Part shown: one piece after another, positions 1-10,523 of the stretch
How the letters are laid out: every line of letters begins with the position of its first letter
Position numbering within the stretch: the stretch's first letter is position 1
The notes under the pieces: generated by a model
What the model was told of the DNA's origin: nothing
What the model saw: only the letters and a program-made list of their open reading frames with translations
The model's database searches: none
Source of the DNA: Aulostomus chinensis
Lineage: Eukaryota; Chordata; Actinopteri; Syngnathiformes; Aulostomidae
DNA: 64,000 nt
Reading direction: 5' to 3'
NCBI GenBank assembly: GCA_037954235.1
Contig: JBBMOA010000017.1
Span: 20,570,027-20,634,026 of the forward strand
Program-made: the position numbers and the translations under genes

Positions 1-3000
1 TGAACCACCCGGAGCTTTTGGCTTTGCCAGACGACATAGAGATCTGTGAAAAAGCCGCAGGGTACAGCAACCTTTAACATTTACCCCTGCGTCTGTCCCC
101 TCTTGTTTTATAATTGCTTCTCGGTGGACTCATAAAAGATTTCACGCTTGATCCTCAGAGTGAATCTGGACTCAGTACAGTCAGAAGCCAGTGCGTTACT
201 GAAGCGACTGAACGATACAGCCACCAAGGTCTCCAAGGCTGAAGAAGTAGTGAAGGAGCAATATGCGAAAATTCTTGAGGTAAGATGGAATGAATTGTTT
301 TAAAAAGCTTTACCCAACTTTGCACACGTCCTCTCGTCTCTCTGCGGCAGGAAAATCTGGAGGCGTGTCGAGCTTTAAGTGAAAGGTTCACTGACATCAA
401 CCAGAAGAAGAGTGAGCTGGCTCTCTACTTATGTGAGGACACCAATCAGCTGTCACTCGAGGAACTTTTTGGAACCATTCGAACTTTCCGAGGTCTTTTC
501 ATCAAGGCGCTAAAGGTCAGTCAGGGCGTCACAGCAGTTCCATCTGATGAAAGCTGGGAATGAATCTTTTTATACACTTTTGCAGTTAAGCTCTACAACT
601 AGCACAGTAGACTGCTGTGTGTGCATAAATCAGATGGTCTTCCTCTTGTGTATATGTTTGTTCTCTGCATTGTTAGTCATTTCTGTGAAAAATTGAAGGT
701 TTTAACATGTTTCTACCCACAAACTACACTGTACAGTCTGTACTTGTCAGTGTGTGTGACTCCCCCTCATTCACAATTACAGGAAAATAAAACTAGAAAA
801 GAGCAGGCAGCCAAAGCTGAGAAGAGGAAGAAGCAGCTGGCAGAAGAAGAGTCCAAGAGACAGAAGGGAGAGAATGGAAAAATAAGTGGGTTTTCTCTGA
901 CTGTACCAGCAATTCTTTCTTCTACTGTAGTTACTGTTTTATGAGCCGCCCTTTCCTTCTGTCACCAGTCAAGAAAGGCTTTGTGCCGCAGAATGACGGC
1001 TGCATAATCGACCACCTCCTGGCAGATATCAGGAAAGGTTTCAGCCTCAGAAAGACCAGGCCAAGGTGCGATTCGGAAAGCCTCCCTTCTAGTGAAATGC
1101 GTAGGGATACCTGCCCACCTGGTAAGGACAAGAGACTGTGGCCTCCATCCGCAGCTCCTAGCTCCGCTCCTGAGCCACTTAACTGTGAGCTACAGCCGTG
1201 CTGCTTTTATGCTTGTGCTTTATTTGTACTTGCACCACTCTCATCTCATAAAGCTCCAGCTGCTTTAGTTTTGCATTACTTGGCGAGACCTCTTATAAAT
1301 GTCATGCATCTGATATGTCACCCACAGTTCAGATTGGAATGCGTTCCCCATCAACGCTATCACCTTCTTCCCCACAGGGTCAAGTGTGAAGCCTGTAGAC
1401 GAAGAAGTCGTAGAAATAGCCACCGTTTCCGCTCCCACCAAACCTCGGGCAGAGGCTCACCAGCCCAGCACAGGCGAAGTGAATGGCTTCACCACAACAC
1501 CAGACGAGACTCCTCCTCCGAGTGTGGCACAAGCTGTGCCCCTCAACGGACCTCCAGGAGAAGCAGCCATGCTGACACCGGCACCCTTGGAGAGACCTAC
1601 ATGTCTGCAGGAGGGGCAGCCGGCAGTAACTCCCCCTCGGGTGGACCATCAACCGTGTCTCCCCACAAATTGCTCCTCAGCAGGTTCAACTGAGACAAGT
1701 GTCCTCAGTCCATCTTCCCTCTCAGATTTAGACCTGATAGAGGCAGTGTTAGACAGCACTTCCAGCTTGGTACCTGAGAAGTTGGCCCCCGAGGAACCCG
1801 TGGAAATTAACGTGAGTGTTCAGCTGGAGGGAAAGCCTGTCCCTGAGGTAGACATTCACGTTACAGATTGCAGTCAAAGCAAGATCACAAAAGGTGAATC
1901 TAGCGACAAAATAAGCCATTCAAAAGACACTGTAGGACAAGAGAAAGGTCTAGATGTGCAAGAGAGCGTTAACGCCGGAACAGCCGACCAAGACGAGGTC
2001 GTGAGCTGCAAACTTTCAGACTCGAAAAGCAGTGATTGGACTATCATTGAGGGGTGTGACGTCCCGGACGGGTTGGAATCGGAGGAAGTGCCTTCGGCGT
2101 CAGAAGCGGAGCCTCAATCACTTAACCCCGAACCAAAGAAACAGTCAAGCTTCTTAAAACGAAACAAAAAGAAGAGTAATCAAGGTAAACTCTCTACTCA
2201 CTTCAATAAAGATCATGTTTGGAATGCTAGTCTCTTGACGAAAGGGAGATCCATTTTTGTTCTGTTTTTATTGCACTTTGCATTTTATATTTTATGCACT
2301 GGCTATTTTAGTATAGGATCATGAGTTTTTTCATGATGCATTTTATTAAACAGAATGGATGTAATAATTGAATGTATTTATATCAACTGGTCAGTTTGTT
2401 TGAATGCTCTGTTTTCCGTTCTGACTCTCTAAAACACAAGGTGGAAAAGGACACACTAAACATAAAAAAGGCTGTGTGTTGCAGTGAGGTAGGTCAATCG
2501 ATGGGATGGCGAAGTGTAAGCAGGAACATCATCCTACTGAAATAACACGTCATTTGTCGGTCTAACTGGAATCTGGATTTCATTTGTCTGTGTTGTCCAG
2601 CTTTTAACACTCGCTCTTTCTTTAACACTGTGTTTATCACACCAAAAACTTTAACAGCATTTGACACAGTTTGTCTTGGAGGTGATTCTACTGTCCATCA
2701 ATCCTGGGGAAACCTACTCAGTGCTAATAAATAAAACAAAACCTACCAGTTTGTGAAGTCATCCGTGGGCAATTTCATGAAAGCTGTCACTCTTGTCTCT
2801 CCTTCCATATTTTCTTGTCCATTCCCCCAAAATCAGCAAATGGGACTTATTATTTTATTAATCCACTAATGACAGTCTGATGTGCTTCTTGTAAAACTAA
2901 TTTGTGACAAAGTTGTGATGTAAATGCATTAAGTAGTGTTGTTTTTTTTTTATGAAAATGAACATTTTAAAGCAGCTTTAGTTCTGTTTGCCAGCCAAAG

Positions 3001-3174
3001 AGCTAAATAACACTTCTCTAGTCTACAATTTGGTTGGATAGAATAACTTAAAAAGATACGAAGTTTAATTTTTTTTTTTTTGTTTAGGGGGGGTTCATTT
3101 TATTCACGTCAATTATTCTCTTTCCCTCAGGTGATTCCAGAAAAAGAAGATCCAGAGGAAAAAGAAAAAGTTAA
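1..3174 (+). CDS. inf2: inf2, inverted formin-2, 3' part (partial at window start)
   Basis: This is the C-terminal part of inverted formin-2, which nucleates, elongates and severs actin filaments and in mammals acts at the ER in mitochondrial fission. Exons in the window: <1-61, 159-279, 351-515, 783-885, 969-1121, 1378-2184 and 3131-3174. All junctions keep frame and give 483 residues to the TAA at 3172. The first exons carry the end of the FH2 domain (NHPELLALPDDIEICEKAAG; LSLEELFGTIRTFRGLF). A Lys/Glu-rich coiled segment follows (KTRKEQAAKAEKRKKQLA). The WH2/DAD-like helix is at about 971-1070 (CIIDHLLADIRKGFSLRKT). The large exon 1378-2184 encodes a Ser/Glu-rich, probably disordered tail. 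The last exon gives a very basic end (GDSRKRRSRGKRKS), like the mammalian non-CAAX isoform. I saw no CAAX exon. The family assignment rests on recalled INF2 sequence plus synteny with adss1, siva1 and akt1. The start lies outside the window. Confidence 0.93.
2185..2324 (+). other. inf2: Open frame through the last inf2 donor: possible alternative hydrophobic C-terminus
   Basis: If the donor at 2185 is not used, the inf2 frame stays open for 46 codons (counting the junction codon) to TGA 2322-2324. The tail begins polar (KLSTHFNKDHVWNASLLTKG) and ends with a strongly hydrophobic stretch (IFVLFLLHFAFYIL) at about 2253-2309, followed by only a few residues. This has the shape of a tail-anchor segment. 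Possible poly(A) signals lie downstream in the intron: ATTAAA at 2345 and overlapping AATAAA at 2726 and 2730. The open frame and hydrophobicity are seen directly. Use as a real terminal exon is inference, and T-rich intron sequence can produce such a stretch by chance. Confidence 0.3.
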
Positions 3175-3630
3175 TTTCAAAGGAGTTGTGAAGTGGATTT
3201 TATTTAGCGAGACTACACAAATATTGACTCTTTGGAGAGGATGCTCCAGTCTTCCTGTTGCCATGAATTGTTTTTGCAGAAGAGTGAAGGCCCCTGAGAC
3301 CGGGATCTCAACAATATAACACGTCACTTTATGTAAAGGAATTGTCATTTTGATCTGTTTAAAAAAAAAAAAAAAGTTAAATATGCTTTCTATGTTTTGT
3401 ATACTTGTTGTAATATGAAAGTGGATGTGTTTTTTTTGGGGGGGGGGCTATTTATCTTTTCAGTGCATATAAAAAGAAATGCAGTGTAAATATCAGTTCA
3501 TTTAGTAAAAAACTGTCTTAATTTCTCTCTATATTCAGACGATCTCTAACACCAAATACGATGAAATCATATATTGGATTGTTAACTTTAAATGTTAGGT
3601 ATATTTTAATAAAAATAAATTCGCTGTTAA
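3175..3630 (+). terminator. inf2: inf2 3'UTR and poly(A) signal
   Basis: The sequence after the inf2 stop is AT-rich and non-coding, with A and G homopolymers at 3361-3375 and 3440-3449. A canonical AATAAA is at 3608-3613, about 435 bases after the stop. It is the best candidate for the 3' end of the transcript, because the adss1 start codon follows only about 310 bases later. Confidence 0.6.
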
Positions 3631-3857
3631 GTTGTGGTTTTTATTTACACAGATGAGTCATGACGTCTTAAGTCAGTCTTCAGGTCATTTATATTATTAA
3701 TATAAACTTATAGACACACACCTTGTTCCTGTCGTGTAGACGCGGTTTTTTTTTAGTTTTGTTTGGGGTTTTTTTTTTTTTTTTAATGCGTAGCGGCGCT
3801 TGGAGACACGGCTGCGCGTCTGCGTGCTCTGACATCAGCAGCTGTGGAGTTACAGAT

Positions 3858-3887
3858 ATGGCAATGCCTCTCCTGGAGACCGTTTAG
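3858..3887 (+). promoter_or_regulatory. Upstream ORF in the adss1 5' leader
   Basis: An ATG at 3858 opens a ten-codon frame (MAMPLLETV, then TAG) that closes 36 bases before the adss1 ATG at 3924. If transcription starts upstream of 3858, this would be a complete, non-overlapping uORF. The transcription start site cannot be read from the sequence. Confidence 0.4.
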
Positions 3888-3923
3888 TCGTCTTGAGACG
3901 GACAGCTTCAAGCCACCGCCATC

Positions 3924-6900
3924 ATGTCGCTCAGCTGGTCGGCGAAAGACCACAAAAACACCAACCAACCGGCCGCTACGGGGCTGAAGCGGTCGCGTAA
4001 CGACGTGGGGAACAAAGTGACGGTGGTGCTCGGAGCGCAGTGGGGCGACGAGGGGAAAGGAAAAGTCGTCGACCTGCTTGCGACTGAGGCTGACGTGGTG
4101 TGCAGATGTCAGGTAAATATTTGGACCTGGGCAGCAGTGAGAGGGGCGTGCGTCCGAGTGTTGTGGGTGTGTGTCGTTTTCTGCACAATTTCTCAAGTAA
4201 ATGTGGTTGGTGGGCAGCAACAGGTGCTCGGAGCTTTCATCTACGTGATTTGGGTTTTTTTGTTTTTGTTTTTGTTTTTTATTATGTAGCAAGCATGTAT
4301 TTCATATGGTGACCTTTTAAATTGAATGTAATCCAAAACAGTGGGGCCATGCCTTTATATTCATTTTAATCTCAGGATAATTTCTCTGTAAAGCTTTTGT
4401 CACTGATTTACTCACGTGATTAAAGAGATTGTAGAGAAATAAGAGATGAGGTGCCTTCAGTTCATAATAACATCATCATCATAATAATAATAATGACAGC
4501 AATAACGATAATAAGTCCAGGCAGGTCGGTGGCCGTCCACTTGCATGAGACACATAATCCTGGTCAGAAACCAGAGGTCACTCTTCAGCTCTGGGAACCT
4601 GCCAACAGTTGCTGTGTTGTACTTTTTCTACCACTGAGGGTACGAGCACCCTGTGTTCTGGAGGCTTGAGAGCCCCACCCACTGGACTAGAGCGAGGTCA
4701 CATTCTCAGGGCAGCTTGATATGTGAGAAGGCCAGGTCTTAGCCAGGGGGGAACAGAGTGGAGGATCCATCAGCATCGGCCAAGTGTGTTAAAATAGGCC
4801 CTGGAAAAGCTTGGCGAATTGGAAAAGATGAAGGATTATCGGTGTCTCACGAACACGAGAACCTACATGCGTGTGGCTTCGTCTCGGCTGTCAAGATCAC
4901 GCTACATGGGGTTTGATTATCATCACCGCTTGGGTTTTACAGGGGGGCAACAATGCTGGACACACAGTGGTAGTGGATGGCAAGGAATACGACTTCCACC
5001 TCCTCCCCAGCGGAATCATCAACCCTAAAAGCATATCACTCATCGGTAAACGCCAAGACGCATCATTTATTAGAAGTAATACTGCAAATACGTGTACCAT
5101 CAACCTTCTCTGTGCTCTTGCAGGTAACGGTGTGGTCATACATTTACCCGGCTTGTTTGAGGAGGGTGATAAAAATGACAAGAAAGGTATTCTGAGGGGG
5201 AAAAAACACATGTATTGATGTAAAAGGTTGCTGGAAAATCACTTGTTTGCTCTTGTTTGCAGGTCTGAAAGGTTGGGAGAAGAGACTGATCGTCTCAGAC
5301 AGAGCTCACCTGGGTACGTAGCATTTCAACACACACACACACACACACACACGCAGCATGAATGATTGTTTTCTGACTTGTGTTTTGACTTGTTTCTCCA
5401 AAGTGTTCGACTTCCACCAGGTTGTTGACGGCTTACAGGAAACTGAAAGACAGGCTCAAGAGGGAAAGAAGTAAGACAGATTAAAAAAAAAAAAGAAGAA
5501 TGTACCCAGGACATAAACGACAAACAATTCTCTCAATGAATACAATTATGATGTCTCTCTTATTGTAGCATTGGAACGACCAAGAAAGGCATTGGACCCG
5601 CGTACTCCAGCAAGGCATCTCGTACTGGTTTGCGGGTGTGTGACCTTCTGGGTGACTTTAAGGAATTCTCTTCCAGGTAGGAAAACAACTGAAGACTAAT
5701 TTCGGGGGTGAGGCAGTTGATGCTATTCACCAGTTCTGTGAATCCTTTTAGATTCAAGAACCTGGTCCACCAGTATCAGTCCATGTATCCAGCCTTGACA
5801 GTTGACGTTGAGGACCAACTGAAGAAACTCAAGGTAGATCGACGCTGATGAAACCGTGATGATTTATTACGACAGAATAAAGAGATATTTGCTGTCTCGC
5901 GCAGGAATACGGCGAGAGATTGCGACCGATGGTCAGAGACGGGGTCTATTACATGTATGAAGCTCTTCATGGGTCTCCAAAGAAAATTCTGGTTGAAGGG
6001 GCCAATGCCGCTCTCCTTGACATCGACTTTGGTAAGATTATAAAACACTGATCTTTTAAATGTACTTTTGATAGTCAACAAATATGCAGCGGCAACATGA
6101 GAATTTGTTTGTCTTCAGGCACATATCCTTTTGTGACATCATCAAACTGCACTGTGGGCGGGGCTTGCACTGGTCTTGGAATCCCTCCGCTGAATATTGG
6201 TGATGTGTTTGGTGTAGCAAAGGCCTACACCACCCGGGTGGGGATTGGAGCCTTCCCCACGGAACAGCTCAATGTAAGACTTAACCGCAACGGTTTTGAC
6301 ACATCTTTATTGTATAAAGAAGAAACACATGGCCTCTTATGTAAGGAGCTCATATTGAGCTCGACATGTATATTTTATTCCTGATCATGTGGCTGACACT
6401 CTGCTGGAGGGGAGGGAGGCGTTTACAGTCTGCCTACAGCTGTCGAATTATGTGAGACACAGGCTCAAACACTCTTTACCTCTCATGCAGGTCACATGTT
6501 GACAGGGATAAATTTAGGGCCAGAGTTCGGGTTCAGAGTATATTTACTGTGCTAGCCAGGGTCGTGTTACTTGCAAAGGGGACTGACCATCAGCCAGACG
6601 CTTGTGATCCTGTTGCTTTATTGTACTCAGCTGTGTGTGTTTTGTGTTTTTGTCAGACAAAACCAGCTCAAGTGTTTTGTTTCCCTGCTGTTCGTAGGCA
6701 GTCGGGGAGCTGCTGCAGACAAGGGGTCACGAGGTGGGTGTAACCACAGGAAGGAAACGGCGTTGCGGCTGGTTGGATCTTGTCATCGTCAGATACGCTC
6801 ACATGATAAATGGCTTCACCGCGTGAGTGGCTAAAACCACATGCAATGATTTAGGTTTATTGTGGTTATTGTGAATCTTTCCTGTCTAGTTTTCTTATGA

Positions 6901-7768
6901 CTTGTCACCCTTCTGACAGCATCGCTTTGACAAAACTTGACATTCTGGATGTTTTGGATGAAATTAAAGTCGGAATTGCCTACAAACTCAACGGAAAAAG
7001 AATCCCCCATTTCCCAGGTAATTCCACTGAAGAAGAGATCTGTGCTTGGTTGCTGGTTTGAGAGGGGCCACATCCAAGTTGATAATTGTATTCTTTTCAT
7101 CACAGCCAACCTGGATGTTTTGCACAAAGTGGAGGTTGAGTATGAGACCTTCCCTGGTTGGAAGACAGACACATCTGCAGCCAGGAAGTGGAGCGACCTC
7201 CCAGTCAAGGCACAAAACTACATCCGCTTCATTGAGAACCACATCGGAGTTCCTAGTGAGTTTTACACAATTAAACACACACACAAATCAGTTTTTTTAT
7301 ATATATATCTGGCTCATTTCAATGGTTGAACAGTTTATATAAATACAACCACAAGACCCAAATCAAATGAGCAGAAATGTATTGATTAAAGTAGAATATG
7401 TTTCAGCTTGCAACTTTGAATGAAGCCTTGTGTAGCCTGTTGCTACTGGGCTGCCCTGGCCTTTTTGAAAAAAGTAACACTGTCATTTTTAATTTTTATG
7501 TGAAAAAGAAATGCACAAAAAACACAAAAAATTATACTATCATCGTTTTATCAAATCTGACAAAAATGACTGTCGTCTTCCTTTTTTGTGCCAACTATCA
7601 TGCAGCCCTTCAAATCATACGGGAATTAAGAGGGACTTCATTGTAATTAAAAAATGTATCCAGCAGATGGCACTATTTTCGTTTTTTCCTTTGTCTCTGC
7701 TTGGTCTTTGTCCATAAGGATGCTTACAGCGACTCTCACATTGAGTTAATCCTCTCTCTGTCTCTGTC

Positions 7769-7864
<96 letters not shown>

Positions 7865-7922
7865 TCTAGTCAAGTGGGTCGGTGTTGGAAAGTCCAGGGA
7901 GTGCATGATCCAGATGTTCTAG
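3924..7922 (+). CDS. adss1: adss1, adenylosuccinate synthetase isozyme 1
   Basis: Adenylosuccinate synthetase joins IMP and aspartate using GTP, the first committed step from IMP to AMP. Isozyme 1 is the muscle form, working in the purine nucleotide cycle. There are thirteen coding exons: 3924-4112, 4943-5045, 5124-5186, 5263-5313, 5404-5470, 5569-5676, 5752-5833, 5905-6031, 6119-6273, 6698-6822, 6920-7017, 7106-7255 and 7870-7922. All are GT-AG and in frame, for 456 residues against about 457 in human. Visible signatures are the GTP/IMP loop GAQWGDEGKGK (residues 37-47), GGNNAGHT at the start of exon 2, KKGIGPAYSSKA, TTGRKRRCGWLD, the guanine-recognition TKLD, and the end KWVGVGKSRECMIQMF. 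ATG 3924 is chosen because the N-terminal extension before VTVVLGAQWGDEG has the length expected of isozyme 1. Isozyme 1 rather than 2 is supported by synteny with inf2 and siva1. The last intron is almost filled by a microsatellite that runs into the acceptor. Confidence 0.96.
7660..7673 (+). promoter_or_regulatory. CTCF-like core motif
   Basis: CCAGCAGATGGCAC fits the core CCASYAGRKGGCRS at all 14 positions, in the last adss1 intron. Occupancy is unknown. Confidence 0.35.
7752..7869. repeat. (TCTG)n/(TC)n microsatellite forming a 3' splice site
   Basis: A run of TCTG and then TC units of about 118 bases ends directly in the acceptor AG at 7868-7869 of the last adss1 intron. It therefore supplies the whole polypyrimidine tract. 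Confidence 0.95.
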
Positions 7923-7986
7923 AGGGTAACCTCCACCTCTCCACCGATGGAAGCGCAGACGGCGTGGCATCATCACCTAAACAGTC

Positions 7987-7992
7987 AATAAA
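7987..7992 (+). terminator. adss1: adss1 poly(A) signal
   Basis: AATAAA lies 65 bases after the adss1 stop codon, implying a very short 3'UTR. The next gene, siva1, starts its coding region about 615 bases later. Confidence 0.65.
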
Positions 7993-8184
7993 CAATATTC
8001 TGCGTAAACTTTAACGTTTTGCCTCAGCATTTTTTTTATGTTACCATTAACTTTACTATCCAGGGTTATTGTGATTGACTTTAACATGCGTGCTACCATC
8101 AAGCCAACATCATTCAACATGCATTCAAATAAAAATGAGTAGAATAATGGGGGTCAGATTGTCGGTCCTCAAATACATGAACAT

Positions 8185-8200
8185 CACACACACATATGTA

Positions 8201-8240
<40 letters not shown>

Positions 8241-8244
8241 CATA

Positions 8245-8277
<33 letters not shown>
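8185..8277. repeat. Compound (CA)/(TG)/(TA) repeat with inverted symmetry
   Basis: CACACA-ATATGTATG-TGTGTG is followed by a TA run, then ACATACATAT-GTGTGTG and a second TA run. The CA/TG and TA tracts are self-complementary, so the stretch could form hairpins or a cruciform. It lies between adss1 and siva1. Confidence 0.85.
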
Positions 8278-8513
8278 TTGAATTGTTGAACCTAATCTGA
8301 CTTTAAGTAAACACAGGAAGTTAATGCAATATTTTATTCGTCGGATATCAAAGTCTGTTGCTCTGAAAAAGCTTGATCACCCATAAACATTTCAGGGCAG
8401 TATGTCATACTCCTGTACACTAAGTGGCGGTGTTTACTTAAATTATTATGGCGAAGAAGAAAAGCAGACGCCGGAATTGGCTTTAAACTCTCTCGTGACA
8501 ATAAAGCTCGCCG

Positions 8514-8552
8514 CTGATTGGTTCCCTCCTTCCCTTATTTTATTTTTCCCGC
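8514..8552 (+). promoter_or_regulatory. siva1: siva1 proximal promoter: inverted CCAAT box and E2F-like site
   Basis: CTGATTGG (8514-8521) is an NF-Y type inverted CCAAT box, and TTTCCCGC (8545-8552) matches the E2F consensus TTTSSCGC. They sit about 90 and 55 bases upstream of the siva1 ATG. Mammalian SIVA1 is reported to be an E2F1 and p53 target, which fits. The motifs are seen directly; function is inferred. Confidence 0.45.
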
Positions 8553-8606
8553 AACTTCAGTAGCGTGGGAGTGCGTCGGAGCATTAAGGATTTTCCCACA
8601 GCTAAA

Positions 8607-9795
8607 ATGACCAAACGAGCGTGTCCTTTTAAAGAAACCTTCTCTTCGCAATACAAAATACACGTAGGACAGCATGAGTTGAGTCATAGCAGCGTTTTCG
8701 GGAACAAATACAGGAAAGAAATCTACGGTAAGTGATGCTACACCGTGTTAGCTCACATTAGCTTCTACGCTGCGCACTTTGGGAAGAGTTCGTTTAGTTT
8801 AGTTGCGGCAGTGTGTAGAAGATGCGCATAAATCGCCTTTATAAGTCGAAATAACAGTTCATTCTGACACACCATTTTGGCCATGTATCATACATGTCCT
8901 CGTTGGATTTCTGGTTTGCGTCGGCTATGTTTTGCTACCATCTGTTAGCTAGTCATTTCAACGAGAGATTCATGGCTGAACCAAATGTTTTCCCTCTCTC
9001 AGCCCCTCGGCGGTCAGCTGAGTCCGTCACATTTTACCCTTCGCGTAACCACTGACTTCATTCCCTTCAGAAAAAACGACAAATCTGCTCTTCAACGGTG
9101 CCAAGGCTGTGGTTGGTAAAATATGGACTGGAGAGGAGAGAAGCTCGCATCCAGAGCCGGCAAGCAACCAGCCACTGTTGAAAGGACAAAGACTGATTGG
9201 ACATGACGGGAGGTTGACCAAAGCAACCTCAGCACAAGGTGAGCGGTTTACCTGCAGGGCATCTCAGGGTTGATTTTTAACCCAAGAAAACATCAACAGT
9301 GGACCAGGTTCACCATACATAACGTGTATATCCGGATTCCACTTTTGATGATGACATTTTGGGCTTCATAAACAGCGAGATACTGACTTAACTTAATCCT
9401 TATAAGACCACTTCAGGGTGTCCAGCAGAGCTACATCCAAACACTAAAATATGCTGAGACACTTGTTAATTCCTCCTGGAAATGGTTCCTGGGTACAAGG
9501 ATGCTTAGGGAGTCACGTGATTGTCAGTTTGCTTGATGGAAGTGCGCAATGAAATCAAAACAAAGTATAACATCCAAATTACAGGAGGTGTATTATTGGG
9601 AAAAGCCATGTGTGTGTCATTATTGAGGTACTGAGGTCCTGCAGAGAGATTCCACAAACTTTGGGAAACAACATCTTTGTTAGATGCATATCCTGACAAA
9701 AGTCATGCCATTATCACTTCAATATGTTTTGTTTTGTCTATTAGTCAAGATAAAGCAATCACACACACGCACACACACACACACACACACATATG

Positions 9796-9839
<44 letters not shown>

Positions 9840-9961
9840 CCCCACAAAATTATTCAGCTCCACTTGATGGAGTCACATGATTGCTAAATGTTTGGAGTCA
9901 TGTGATGGTTAGTTTGATTCTTGACTTCCACCAGCAAGTGTCAGCATTGTCACAGATGAAG

Positions 9962-9992
<31 letters not shown>

Positions 9993-10523
9993 TTAACTGA
10001 ATGTATTTTGAGAGCTGACCCAGAGAGCTGAAGGAGTGTGTGCTCTGTAGGTCCAGCCACAGCTCTCACCGGCTGCTGTGCTTGTCAGAAGAACCAGGGG
10101 TCCCGGACGTCTTGTTCCCAGTGTGATCGTCCGGTGTGCACCCCCTGCACCCGGCAGTGTTCCAGCTGCTCCACTCTCTGCTGCTCTATCTGCACCATCA
10201 TAGAGTAGGTGACACTTGGATTCCCCTTCCTGTCCCTTTTTAACGGACCTTTAAGGAACCTCTGGTTTATTACCGCCACTCTTGGCGAGCAGTGGTACAC
10301 CTCCTATCTTACAAATGAAGAGAATTTGCATAAGAAATGTCTGTAACTTTGGGTGCGTCTTGGTAAAGGGACAACAATGCAGCTTCCAACAACAACTTAT
10401 CTCACTAACTAATTATTAACCTGCAGTAGTTGTTGGTTTCCTTGCAGGGGTCAACGTCTCTGACCCTCCCTGCAACAAACAAGGGGACTTCAGTAGAATT
10501 TTTCTTTTTTTTCCCCCAGTTAA
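8607..10523 (+). CDS. siva1: siva1, apoptosis regulatory protein Siva (C-terminus shortened)
   Basis: Siva is a small zinc-binding, pro-apoptotic adaptor first found on the tail of CD27. Exons: 8607-8727, 9071-9238 and 10051-10204, plus 10520-10523 if the last intron is spliced. The N-terminus MTKRACPF and the block KTTNLLFNGAKA match the family, as does RLIGHDGRLTKA. Exon 3 encodes the Cys-rich region (CCACQKNQGSRTSCSQC; CTPCTRQCSSCSTLCCSIC). After CTII the conserved reading would be Asp, then the final Cys-x-x-Cys. Here splicing GA|GTAGGT to the acceptor at 10519 gives Asp followed at once by TAA (10521-10523). Without splicing, the frame ends at TAG 10206-10208. Either way the product is 148 residues against 175 in human. 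Beyond the stop, in the same frame, DKYYCESC resembles the missing terminus. ATG 8607 is chosen for its match to the family N-terminus. The gene call is secure; the 3' end is not. Confidence 0.85.

Noticed and set aside
941..1693. 250-codon plus-strand frame over inf2
   Set aside because: It begins in an intron and overlaps the true inf2 frame at 1378-2184 in another phase. Only its 969-1121 part is real, as an inf2 exon.
2589..2600. Cys-Val-Val-Gln in the last inf2 intron as a CAAX end
   Set aside because: The four codons are not followed by a stop (Leu-Leu follows) and no exon borders fit.
7701..7922. 73-codon frame over the TCTG/TC array into the last adss1 exon
   Set aside because: It translates the microsatellite. 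Only the final 53 bases, from 7870, are coding.
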